64,000 nucleotides of DNA from Trichaptum fuscoviolaceum (lineage: Eukaryota > Basidiomycota > Agaricomycetes > Hymenochaetales > Trichaptaceae), in the NCBI GenBank assembly GCA_910574455.1, contig CAJSYZ010000004.1:4536599-4600598 (forward strand), written 5' to 3'. A program made the position numbers and the translations under genes. The notes under the pieces were generated by a model that was not told where the DNA came from, made no database searches, and saw nothing but the letters and a program-made list of their open reading frames with translations. Within the stretch, counting starts at the first letter, position 1. The number at the start of each line of letters is the position of its first letter. This document shows, one piece after another, positions 45,636 to 57,021 of the stretch.

Positions 45636-47819
45636 ATGAAAATTACGAAGAAAATCAAGGCTGCGGAACAGGAGGATAGAGTATGGTGGTCATTTGAGTA
45701 CTTCCCACCGCGTACGGCGCAAGTGAGCTTAAATGCGCGGTCAGAGCGAGAGCTTCAGTTTTGATAGTCCTCATGTAGGGTCTGCAAAATCTGCTGGATC
45801 GTATAGAGCGCATGCGCTCGCTGGGGCCCGAGTTTATCGACATTACATGGTACGTACCGTTGCATGTATGGTGTGAAGTCTCGCTCAGTGCTCTTGTCTT
45901 TGCTACAGGAACGCAGGCGGTCGTACGTCTGAGCTATCATCTGAGATGGTCAAGACATGCCAAAGCCTCATCGGCATCGAGACATGCATGCACCTTACCT
46001 GCACGAACATGCCAAAGGAGAAAGTCGACATCGCGTTGCGGGTGCGTATGGCCTGTCCGGTCTTCTTCGGCACCCAACTTACACCTCTCGCATTTGTCAG
46101 GACGCGAAGCAGCATGGATGCCGAAACATACTGGCCCTGCGTGGAGACCCTCCAGCGGGGAAGGACGAATGGGAAGCAGTTGAGGGTGGTTTTGTGCACG
46201 GAATTGATCTCGTGAAGCATATCCGGGATGTGTACGGCGACTACTTCGACATCGTTGTCCCTGGATTCCCTCAACATGTGCTCCTTCCTCCGGAAGAGCT
46301 TGCCCTCGAGATGAAACATCTGAAAGAGAAGATCGATGCGGGCTGCAATGTTATCTTCACACAGATGTTCTACGATGTTGATGTATTCATCTCATGGGTT
46401 AAGGAAGTCCGTAAGGCAGGAATTACCATTCCTATCGTGCCTGGTATTGCGCCCATTCAGACATGGAATGGTTTCATGCGTGCTACGAGTCTAGCTCAGA
46501 TCGTTATCCCTCAGTCCTTCATGGATGTCTTGGAACCACACAAAGCTGATGATGAGAAGGTGAGATCACTCGGAACGAAGCTTGTCGCAGACATGTGTAA
46601 GCGTATCTTAGCGGAGCCGCTTGGAATTCGCGGTTTGCATCTGTACACCATGAACTTGGAGAAGGGCTCTAAGATGCTATTGGAAGAGCTTAACCTGGTT
46701 CCTCGTGTCGAAACCATCAAACCTCTACCATGGCGCCAGGTAAGCTCGCAAGTTTAAGTTAGCACTTTTTCCATTTTCGTACTGACAAGTTGATTAAATG
46801 CAGAGTCTCACTCCAAACAGACGCTCAGAGACTATTCGGCCTATCTTCTGGGCGAACAGGACGCGTTCGTACATCTCTCGTACAGAAAACTGGGACGAGT
46901 ACCCTAACGGTCGTTTCGGTGACTCCCGAAGTCCTGCGTTCGGTGACCTCGATGGCTATGGGGTCTGGATAAAGCAAACGGTCAGCATCAAATACACTGA
47001 ATCTATCTGAAGTATGTACTTACGGTGACATCCACAGAAAGAAGCCGGTCTCAAGATTTGGGACCACCCAACGACTTTTGACGACATTGCTGAACTCTTC
47101 GCACGTTTCTGTACTTGTGACCTTCCCGCTCTCCCGTGGTCAGATCAAGCACCCTCGGCCGAGACCTCAGTAATCGGAAAGCAACTTGCAGATCTGAACC
47201 GTCTTGGGTTCCTCACGATCAACTCGCAGCCTGCAGTCAATGGCGCACCGTCGTCCGACAAGGTGCATGGGTGGGGCCCGAGCAACGGCTTTGTGTACCA
47301 GAAGGCGTATCTCGAATTCTTTGTCCAGCCGGAGCTACTCGCGGTGCTCCTCCCTCTCATCGAGCGCGATCCCTCCATTACGTACTACGCGATTAATAAA
47401 CGCGGAGACCTGAAGACCAACAACCACTCGGAAGGACCGAATGCAGTGACATGGGGTGTGTTCCCTGGCAAGGAGATCATCCAGCCAACGATTGTTGAGG
47501 CTGTCAGTTTCATGGCGTGGAAGGTACGTTGACTATTGCCCTTCATCACTTTCTCTTGCTGCGGCTGACCTAAAATCAATCATAGGACGAAGCATACGAA
47601 CTTGGTCGTCAATGGGCGAAGTTCTACGAGCCTGATACACCCTCGCGCAAACTAATCACCGATCTCATGGAGACTGCGTTTTTGATGAACGTCGTCAATA
47701 ATGACTTCAAAGACCCGGAGGCCATTTTTAGGCCCTTCTACGCTGCAGGCAAGCAGTACAAAGACCAACACTCTACTGACCCTAAGCACAATGGCGCATT
47801 AACTAATGGAGTCCATTGA
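45636..47819 (+). CDS. MET13: Methylenetetrahydrofolate reductase
   Basis: Exons: 45636-45722, 45779-45849, 45909-46041, 46101-46739, 46804-46980, 47038-47523, 47586-47819; 608 aa. The enzyme reduces 5,10-methylene-THF to 5-methyl-THF with a flavin and a nicotinamide cofactor and supplies the methyl group for methionine. The N-terminal TIM barrel starts WWSFEYFPPRT, with FIDITWNAGGRTSELS across two introns, CMHLTCTNMPKEKVD, NILALRGDPPAGKDEW, IFTQMFYDVDVFISW and PIVPGIAPIQTW. The C-terminal regulatory half includes GWGPSNGFVYQKAYLEFF and PNAVTWGVFPGKEI. Length and both domains match eukaryotic MTHFR. Fungi usually have two isozymes (MET12 and MET13 types); assignment to MET13 is a guess from similarity by eye and could be MET12. 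Confidence 0.93.
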
Positions 47820-48284
47820 ACCTCCCTCACGCCACTCACTCCTATGCCTGCTCTTTGTTTATGACCAACCGCACTGCTTTGATCCCATATCTTGGATGGA
47901 CCGACTTACTGTATACTAAGGTTTCCCGTTTCTTTTCATCTTCCTCATCGTCACGACTTGCATATCGGGTTCAACCCCCGTTAACGTTATTCATCATCTA
48001 CGACTCCACTTACTCTTGCATTTCGCATTCATCTGCATCTCGCATTACGCTCCATTTGCATCAACTGCTCATCTCTTGCATCCAACTGCATGATATTTTT
48101 TTAGCCCATCGTATTATAGGACATATCCTGCGAAACAAATAGCCAGGGTAGTGGAGTACATGTTACAATTTCCTACTTAGAATAGATATCCGATAAACGG
48201 AATATGGAAGCATAAACTGCGTCTGAACATGAACACAATTTACGATGATACATATGGTATCTGGAAGAGAAAGCGAGGTATTCA
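47820..48284. other. Intergenic, convergent 3' ends
   Basis: Between MTHFR (+) and ELMO (-). Pyrimidine-rich on the plus strand after the MTHFR stop. No gene seen. Confidence 0.55.
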
Positions 48285-51200
48285 CTATGCATCAAACAGT
48301 AGATCAGAGAAGAAAAAGTCGTTTGTTGGGGGCGGGGGTCCAGGAAGTAGTCCACTCGGGATCTCTACCTTTTCGCCTGAGAGATCTGAAAAATGACGAA
48401 GTATTAGAAACATTGAAGAGATAGAGGATGAGAAACACTCACCGAGTAACTTGATTTTCAATCCGATTTCAGTCAATGCCTGTACGAACCCAGCAGTCTC
48501 CTCCGACGCGACATGACCTCCATCGCGGCGAAGCATGTTCAGACCATCGGTCCAATCCGCCCATCTCGACTGATCAGGCGCTATCTGGTCCGCAAGTGAG
48601 CCCTCCGGGCCTATCAACGAGAACGACAAGGGCGACGCCTGAAGAGATGAGCTAGGTACATCCATGTATTCGCGAAGTACGTTCGGCGGTGGCGCGCAAG
48701 TGCCTGTGGTGATCTCGGTGATAAGTGATATGTCGATGCGTTCCGGCAAGTCTTCGAGTCCATTCCGGACTGGGAACTTGACGGCGCTGTCCACGTAATG
48801 GAGGTATTTCGCGCCATTGTCGAGTCTCATGAATCTCCATGGACGCGACGGACGACGCCCAGGATCTTTGATGGCCGGCGAAGTCATTGGGATGGCATTC
48901 ACAAACCATGCTCCCTGAAGCAGACACTGAATACGCTGTTGTCGAACGAACTCGTATGATTCCTTGTACAGTTTAGCACGCAAGTTCCTGTTGAAATTCG
49001 TTATGGAAGGTTTCTGATAAGAATGGACCATACATACCTCACAGGTACTTTACTCAAGAGATCGTCTTCGTTCTCTAGTTCCTCCATCTGCCTGTCGCGA
49101 ACAGCACGATACTCACTTTCCAGGAAGTCGCGTTCTACTTCGTGCCAAGCTCGGGCATCCTCTTGTCTCAGAGCCACTTTAACTCTGTGATCGGAGTTCA
49201 TGTTAAACAACGTCCTGCGGATCAAATGGATGGCTTACTGGCTACGGCAGAGCGCTACTACCCGTGCAAAATCTCCTGCAGCTGCCCCGCTCTCGTTCCA
49301 CATCCTACCCAGGTCTGGCTTTCAGAACGGAGGCATAAGAACTCGAAATTCAACAATGACGTACCGCAGGAAGAATTGCAAAGTCAGCTCATGAACTTTG
49401 AAGAAGTTCAAGAAAAATGGCTGGAATGTCGTTGACGTTGAATCTTAAGTTGCAAGATGACGTTAGATCACAAAGGATACGTATGTCTGAAATAAAATGC
49501 CACATACAGCCGGGGGCAAATATTTCCCAATGTTCGCAAAGGAGCTCTACAACTTCATTCGACGCCTTCGCCACAGGACAACGACGCTCCTCTGGGCGAT
49601 TTAATTGTTCAAGGACAACCTTCAAAATGAATTTGTCAGCATCAACTGCGCATACAAACGTCATGAGTATGCTATGCCACCTTTGCGAAGAAGTCTGTAT
49701 CGCTTTTAACAAAGTTGCGCTAGAGAGATCCATCAGCATCAAATCGTTCAAGAATGGAGAGGGTTTGAGATACTCACCAAACACTCCAAACCAAGAACAC
49801 CCACGTTCATGAACTCGTGATTAACGTCCTCCGACTCGAAGCCAAGCTTTCGCCACTTCACCAACTCGCTGTTGGTCTCGTCCGCAGATGATTCAAGTTT
49901 GCTCGATTGCCAAATAAAGCGCAGTAATTCATAATGATCCGGGTTTTCTAAGGGGTCGACGGGTTCGTGCTTTTTGCGAAGAACAAAGCGTGCTTCGTTG
50001 GCTTGGAAATCAAGGATGGACGACTTCAAGTCTTCAATGACATGCGAGGACATCAAACGCTGGAGCAGAACATTCAAAGATTGCTTGGAGAAAGTAACAA
50101 GGAAGACCTTACCACGACAGCTTTGCGGACATTCAACTTCTCGAGTTTGGAAGTGAACTCCTCCCAGTGAGTTTCTGTCGTATGGGAAAGGAGAGAGTTT
50201 ATCAACATCATACTGCGAGGAAAGGGCTTCTTCAGTCAATTCTATAACGTCTGGCATATATTGGCATACCTATTTAGCACCATTAGACTATCTGCGCTCC
50301 CTAAACGGCTTACAACAGTCTCAAGTAGGTTTTGCTCCTGTCTCATTTGTTCCCACACGACATCAAAGCCGTATCTGTAGACACTTCCGGGAGGTGCAGC
50401 GGGAGGGTTACGACTCGAACTCGCCGTTATAGGGCCAGGCTGTGATCGTGGATCTGCCTCAACCAACTTCTTCAGAATGGCAGTGGCCGGCCGACAGACA
50501 TTAATTAAGGATGTTGGCGAAGAAAGGATCTTCACGACTGTACGGATGAAATTCTGGTCGAGCGTCGACCAACCGTATTCGAGCTCCATGAGATTTTGCA
50601 TAGCGTTCAATGCGTACTGTTTCACCTTCAGTGCCTTGTTTCATGGTTGTATCTAAGAGCACTTACGGCGAGCGTATTGCCATGGCTAACAGTAATAACG
50701 TCAATGAGCTCCTTCAAGCCATCTCTCTGCAAAAATTCGTTTGCGAATTGCTCTTCCTAACAAGGAATTGTTTCAATGTTCGTCTTAAATTAATGAGAAG
50801 ATCCTTTTCGCTTACTCGAATGAACTTCTGAAGAGAAAAGAGTGTCATCCGGAGAGTCTTTTCATCTCGCATGCTCAACTTATCGACAATCTCCGCGGCT
50901 TCGATGATGGGCGCGCTGACAAGCCTGATAGCAACACAGCTCAGTGGCGCACTCAACATTATGTCTGGCGGCGATAAACACTCACTTCAGATTGACCTTT
51001 GCCTTAATCTTCTTTCTCAGATTATCGTCTGTGACCAACTCGTCCGCATCATCTCGCAGGGCATACAGCACAGGTGGGTCTTGGATCTTCAGGTTCAAGC
51101 ATAGCTGCCGAATGACATCGTCTACAGCAAGGGTAGGCTCGATACGCGCCCGGACGACTGTGCCGTCCTTCGTAGTAACGGTGTTCGTAGGAACCAGTAC

Positions 51201-51296
51201 ACCGGAGCGTTGCGGGGTACTAGCACCAGCAGTGCTTGACCCTCCGTAACTCGAAGCGGCAGGATTCAGTCGTGACGAGCTTCCATATGTACTCAT
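48285..51296 (-). CDS. ELMO/CED-12 family protein
   Basis: Thirteen exons, minus strand: 50986-51296, 50816-50924, 50667-50756, 50270-50625, 50113-50212, 49778-50059, 49681-49719, 49508-49619, 49365-49443, 49239-49304, 49038-49184, 48443-48987, 48285-48385; 778 aa. ELMO proteins bind DOCK-type exchange factors and activate Rac, controlling actin and polarity. The N-terminal part is a Ras-binding/armadillo region (TLRMTLFSLQKFIREEQFAN, DGLKELIDVI, ALNAMQNLMELEYGW). The ELMO domain follows: LINSLLSHTTETHWEEFTSK, DFQANEARFVLRKK, WRKLGFESEDVNHEF, GVLGLECL, LNRPEERRCPVAKASNEVVE. The last 270 residues hold the PH domain (PWRFMRLDNGAKYLHYVD) and end in a Pro-rich tail (LLPGPPPPT) that fits the SH3-binding tail of animal ELMO. 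No DOCK gene is in the window. One exon is only 39 bp. Confidence 0.93.
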
Positions 51297-54131
51297 TACT
51301 GAGGTCTAAAAAGAAGGAGAGGTTAGTAAGCTACTCAGTAAGCTACTCAGGAGTCAAGCTAAGTCACAAATGAAGGGATGGATGGCAAAATGGGCGAGAT
51401 CATGAAGTAGGAAACAACGAGAATTGTCTTCTGATGCATCTAATGAATCTCCGACCGGCGCGTAAATAGCTCTTTGTTCATCACAACAATTGAATAGATT
51501 GGCAATGATGAGAGGTCTAGGTCAAGATGGAAGTACGAGCTCAGATTATACACGAAACAGTTGTATGGCTTCTTTCAGTGTACGATCAAATTCAAGTGCA
51601 CAAAGCCGGTGTGGTGTCATTCAAGTATATGAGAATGCATGATAAAGCTATCGACCAGACAACTCACGGTCTATTATCAATAGTTCGACGTCTCTATCTC
51701 AACGTCAAGTTGAACGCTCCCCACCACCGTCAGTCGCCAGTTAGAGTTCAAGTTCCGTCACCAGAATGCTTCGAAGTTCCTTCGCATATATTGCGGTCTC
51801 GCCGGCGTCGGAAACAGAAGATGAAGGCCTTTCACAGAAGGATGAAGAGTAACGCGAAGCAGAGTACGACGACAGCGACAACGTTCTCTCGACATACTTG
51901 AAGCCTGGGAACCGTGTTCAAGTTCGATCACTGGCAATCAGGGCCCGTAACTCCTTTTGTTGACGCGACGCGACGAGCTCCTTCAGTCCTTGTCTCACTG
52001 CTAACACTACCCCAATACAATTTGGATTGATACAAGCCCATGCAGACAGAGTGGTCACTCATTTATCTAGTGAGAAGCTACATTGATCAGGATCATTAGC
52101 TTCTGAGACTTTGAGCATCACCGACTCAGGTGAGAAACATCAGTTCAACTAGATTTTCTTTTACTTCACCCATCTGTCTCAAAGCTACCATTTGCTATTG
52201 GAATGCATATGAGCAACGGAGAGCTCTCAATGTTAGAACATTTAGAGGCTTGAATCAAACGATAAGGTGACTATGATGGACCGCACGCCCCTGCCCGAAA
52301 GCGACACTCTTTCCAACGGGGTGGATACCGCGCTCTTTCGCGATCTGTAGCGGGGGATGCTAGGGGAAAGCAGATACCAGTACGTCGTCCATGCTAGTTT
52401 GTACATAATCACGTTTTCTCAGAGATAATCATTTATCTCTCAAAATTAGCTTATTCGATATTTGTGTTGTCCATGCATGAGTCCGGGACATTACGAGCAC
52501 GACCATGTCAAATTGGCGTGTTTGACACCCGCCCGCGGTAACTTTCGCAGAGCGCTCGATGAAACCGACATCTCCATGTCTTACCCTCAGGCTCAATTAC
52601 TCAGTAATCTCGGCTGTCAACATACCAACTATATGCGAAATACAAGAACAGCTCTTCCTCCGATTCTTCTCAGAATGTCTCTCCCTTCGACTCAGCAATG
52701 CGTACGCTTACATGTTGTTGAAGTGCGATATGTATAGGACGAGCTCCAAGTAGGCAAACATAATGCCTGAGGTGAAGACATTATCTGGCACTGCGGATCC
52801 TGGGATAATCCCCACAACCGCAACACAATTGGAAGTTTTGCCTCGAGTCGCAAACGAGTTGCCAGTTCAGTGTTATCCGTACGTTGATGGCTTTCCTTGC
52901 ATCTTGGGCTCTGGTGCTGTATATGCTACAGTTTCTCGGGAGGAAGAAACAAGCAGCTGCCACCTTGGACTTAATTGTTAGAAGCCGATCCGGAGCCAAG
53001 CAAGATACGTTCCGGTGGCGTTCTGTTTGTGCCTTTGCTTATATCCGAGTTCTGAGACGTTTCGCAATCATTTCTATCCAACGCACACAAGGGAAGGTCA
53101 ATGCATTCCACAGCCAATGATGGACGGCCTGAACCTTTGTCCTTTACTCAACCTATACGCTCTCGTAAAGCTATCATTGCGTTGCTAGGAGTCTAGATTC
53201 ACCTTGTGGCGCTGAAAAGAGGCCATACCGTCTTGAAGGATATCAATGACTCGGATTTGATTCAATTTGCTTCAGAAACTTATTAAATTTCCAGTCTTCG
53301 GGATACATAAAGGTTCTCTTCCGAGAATGTAACCGTCGAGCGTGCTAGTGGTCTTGAAGACGCAAACTTTCAGATTTCGGAAGCTATCTAGCAGCTCTGG
53401 AATAAGAAAAGAGACTCGGATTTGCTCCCTCTTACATGCATAGGCCAAGGCACGACACGTGCTATGAAATCACAACGATTTCCTATTCCAGACCAATTTT
53501 AACTTCGTGAATGCCGTCAACCACCTTCGGTGCTTCTTTTGTCAATTACTTCAACGCGTTTTTCATCAAATGCTTCTGCCAATGACGAGATAATTTATTA
53601 CTTATTTTATTGTCAGCTGTGTTGTAGGATACAGGCTTGGATACAGCATCAAATCACAAAACACCGTGAGCCTGGTTCTCGCGGAGTTCGAAAACAACAC
53701 TTGCGCTGAAAGAGGCTCAGTTGCAAGGAGCTGGCAGGCTCACTTCGACATAACTTACATAGAACTCTGAAGCATTGGGATACTACTTGTCTTCATAGAA
53801 CCCGATTTAGGTTTGAAAGGCTTGACGCAGATCCCAGCAAATCTCCGTTCATACGAGGATCTGCGATGCTCATGCCTATAAGGCAACCGCTTATCCTAAT
53901 CAGGATGTCTTGTCTTCTTCCTCCGACCCTGCCCCTTGAACCACTGGCAACCCGGTCTCGGTCTTGTTCTCCTAGCCTCATGCAAAACAGACTATACGTT
54001 GAGTAAAACGTCACGGTCTTTCGTATATATAATGAATGTCATGTTGAAAGTGAAGCCCCTCTCAAAATATTCTGTCTTCTCCGGTAGCGCTGCGCTGCTG
54101 CATCTTCTTAAGTCGGGCGCTCTGGGCAGCA
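51297..54131. other. Long stretch without a recognisable gene
   Basis: About 2.8 kb upstream of ELMO (-) and of the membrane protein (+). The best open frame is 51527-51901 (+, 124 codons, basic C-terminus), with no domain I recognise. Short frames at 52462-53120 lie in different phases and could be the remains of a decayed gene. A TATA-like stretch (TATATATAAT, 54024-54033) precedes the next gene by about 100 bp. I found no terminal repeats marking a transposon. Confidence 0.4.
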
Positions 54132-55754
54132 ATGGCAATCCCTCGAATGGCCCTGGGGGTCATGATTTTCTCTCTCATATACAAGACAGAAGGTCAAAGT
54201 GGTGGATCTGTCGGAGCGATTGTAAATAATGATGACCCGGCGATCACTTACATGCCCTCCTTTTGCCCAACGGGAGATATTTCGACTTGTTACGGAGCTT
54301 GGTTAGTGATTCGTCTACATGATTGAGAGAAAACAGAGCTGACATCTCATTGAAGGTGGGATACTACTCTTGAGGATGGGACGGCAGTCAAAACTACTGC
54401 GGGACCAAGTTCAGCATATCAGAATGTTCAGTACGTTATTTCCTGTATCCCTCCACAGTTTTCCTCTTCTAAATGCGTCCATATCGTTAGAAACTGGCTA
54501 GAATTTTCATTCCAGGGGTCCAAAGTCGAGCTTCATGGATTCATAGATACCGAAGGTGCAAATATGATGGTCCAGCTAGACAGCGTTATCAGTGACATCA
54601 ATACATCATCTGGTGCGGGTGGCGCGTCCCTCCAACCCATGGTCATTTTCAGTAAAGACAGCCTGGATCCCGATGTCGTACATACTCTATCAGTTGGATG
54701 GGTCGGTAATGGCGCTGTTGATACGCGGGGGCCTTCGCTTTTCATGTATTTCGACCATTTCGTTGTCTGGAACTATCGCGTAGCGGCTGCGAGTTCAACT
54801 TCGAACAACGGTACAAACCTCGCACCTTCGCAAACAAGCTTCTCGGCGACGACGGAATCTGGGCAGAGTGTCGCATCTGCAACCTCTTCTGCCTTTCCTA
54901 TTGGCACGTCATCCGCGAAATCATCCGCGAGTCCGGGACTCTTCGTCGGGATCACACTCGGGTGTATCGTCCTTATTGTAGCTTTCGTGTACGGCAGCAT
55001 CCGTTTCTTGCGATACAGACGACGTCTGCGCGCCCCTTCAGCCCGGTTCAGATTGTGGGTCACAACACACATGGAGTCGCGTGTCGATGGGCCACCGTCG
55101 CCGCCGCTCTCGATGCTCATGGCTAAACCTCACATGTCTCTCCCTCCGGCCTACAGAAGGAATTCGAAGGCGCTGGAGAAGAAGGGAGAGGAGGAGGAAA
55201 CAAAGTATAGGGAAGGTATAAGCTACCTCGACCTGGAATCCGGAACGCCCGATGAAACCGGAGGCCTAGGAGATACGACACAGAAATCTCGTAGTGACGC
55301 TCGGCTTAGTGTAACTGTGTCTATTCCACAGCAGCCGCACTTCAAAGAACCCGAGCAATCTTCACCATACACGCCCTTTACCCCATATACTATGCGGGTC
55401 GGTCAGGTCGTGCGGCCACAATATTCGCAGGCGATACTTGTGGCACCGAGCAGTACTCCCAGCGAGGAAAGAAATCAAGGGCAGGCGTTCTCGCCGGCGT
55501 CGGAGGAGAAGAAGCGTGTTGCTGAAGCACAGAAAACGAAAAACCATCACAGTGAGACTGCTCGGGTAACCTACAGCATGGACATGCACGATGATGGTGT
55601 CCCTCCATTGCCATTGCCCCGCGGAATGGATCGAGTGTTACCTTCGGGAGGGACTGGTATGGACTCACAATTCGAAGGATCCCCCAATTCCATCTCGGTT
55701 ATAGCAAACACGAGCCCCCGTACCATCAGTGCCCCTCCTCCTTATGGTCTTTGA
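54132..55754 (+). CDS. Single-pass membrane protein with galactose-binding-like ectodomain
   Basis: Exons: 54132-54301, 54356-54430, 54491-55754; 502 aa. A signal-like N-terminus (MAIPRMALGVMIFSLIYKTE) leads to an ectodomain of the type common in Agaricomycetes: SFCPTGDISTCYGAWWDTT, SSAYQNVQNWLEFSFQGSKV, FMYFDHFVVWN. A Ser/Thr-rich stalk follows, then one transmembrane helix at about 272-294 (GLFVGITLGCIVLIVAFVYG) with a basic stop-transfer RRR and an intracellular tail of about 200 residues, Pro-rich, with repeats of the PPPY type near the end (SAPPPYGL). The layout is that of a sensor or cell-surface receptor with a signalling tail; no enzymatic domain is seen. It shares its ectodomain type with the GPI-type protein at 11078, but not closely in sequence. 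Confidence 0.78.
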
Positions 55755-56204
55755 AGAATACGACCTATAAACAATGTCGATACCCCTTTCCATGCATAGT
55801 ACCCATATTTATCTCCGCAATGTGTCCATGATATCGCTTTCGAACTGCTTTCAATTTGCTCTCGGACTTCACACTCGTTACGCTCTTGTCATTCCTTAAC
55901 GATTCCGCTATTTTCATTGTTTCCTTAGACATTCTGCTTCGTGATATGCACTGGCGAAATAGTGTAGAGTTTAGTAAATATTGGCCAAGCTTCCTGGCTT
56001 TCGGATGGGTTGTAAATCAGTACATAGATAAGTAGTGTATAATACATAAGAATGCACCTATCGTTCCGTTAATAATCCGTATTGCAAATATTATTCTAAA
56101 GGTCTTTGGTTTAGAGTGGTGGTTGATATATTTACGACATACTAGTGGATGCATACAGTAAGGCTTAAGCGAGAGACATATAGATGCTGGTAAACTTACA
56201 CATT
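55755..56204. other. Intergenic, convergent 3' ends
   Basis: Between the membrane protein (+) and ERV1 (-). AT-rich; nothing else seen. Confidence 0.55.
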
Positions 56205-56813
56205 TTAATCGCAGCGACCGTCCGCAGGCCCATCCTTCCATCGTTCATCCGTACTTTTCAAAGAACAGTCAAACGATGGCTTCCCTAGCTTCTGATTCAC
56301 CTCGTTGTGCCGCTCACAAAGCCAGCGGCTTAGCGTAGCTCGACTGCTCACGTCTGGAGGATTCAATTTCACGTTTTCCCCAAAATCCATTGCGCACCAC
56401 GAACAAGGGTACAGAGCTGGAAGCGAAAACAATAGCCCAAGCATTCGTGTACGTTGGGTTGGAGTAGGTTGTTCTGGATAATATGCTGCAGTCGTATGGA
56501 GGAATGTCCATGTAGCGCGTCCGAGTTGCTCGACGTCCGGGGGGCATCCCTCGGGTGGCCCATCAAGACGAGTACCCGTAGCAGATGATTGAGACGAGCC
56601 ATTCGCTAGAGCATTCATCGTAGCAGTAACAGATGCAAACGATGCAGAATCCGTTCCCTTAGATTGCGTAGTCTTCTTGTCGGTCGACTTCGGAGGCTGC
56701 CAATTCCTGAAAGCAGTACATATTTTGCAAGGTTTCCCATCTGGTCCAATAACCATTCCAGGTGGTAGCTTTTCGCCTCTGTTCGACGATTCTGCTTTAT
56801 TTTCAGCCGCCAT
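56205..56813 (-). CDS. ERV1: Mitochondrial FAD-linked sulfhydryl oxidase
   Basis: Single exon, 202 aa. Erv1 reoxidises Mia40 in the intermembrane space and passes electrons to cytochrome c or oxygen; it drives disulfide-dependent import. The N-terminal flexible arm has the shuttle pair CKIC (29-32). The core reads LGRATWTFLHTTAAYYPEQP, then the active-site CSWC (137-140), and the structural pair C166...C183 in WLCERHNEVNQKLGKPSFDC, a segment that also contacts FAD. It ends DGRCD. All eight functional cysteine positions of the family that I expect are present. The length fits yeast Erv1. It is divergent from ARP8 with 208 bp between the start codons. Confidence 0.95.
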   Translation of the reverse strand: MAAENKAESSNRGEKLPPGMVIGPDGKPCKICTAFRNWQPPKSTDKKTTQSKGTDSASFASVTATMNALANGSSQSSATGTRLDGPPEGCPPDVEQLGRATWTFLHTTAAYYPEQPTPTQRTRMLGLLFSLPALYPCSWCAMDFGENVKLNPPDVSSRATLSRWLCERHNEVNQKLGKPSFDCSLKSTDERWKDGPADGRCD

Positions 56814-57021
56814 CTTGTCGAAGTCTCCAGGAAATTAATAGAGATGGTCGTCGCTCAAGGAAGAAATGTGTTGTGTCGCTTATTTTGGATTTCAAAGCAG
56901 TGGAACTTATTCAAGTTGCTCGTTACCCGGCACGGTTGAACATCACTTGCGTTGGAACCTTTATCTTGTACAATAGTCTTTTCTACTCTCTTTCACCTCT
57001 TGTGTTGCCTAAGTCACCAAA
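56814..57021. promoter_or_regulatory. Bidirectional promoter of ERV1 and ARP8
   Basis: 208 bp separate the ERV1 ATG (-) and the ARP8 ATG (+); both promoters and both 5' UTRs must fit here. No TATA box is evident. Confidence 0.6.

Noticed and set aside
51527..51901. Plus-strand frame of 124 codons with a basic end
   Set aside because: Low-complexity basic tail and no recognisable motif; no good upstream or downstream exon found.
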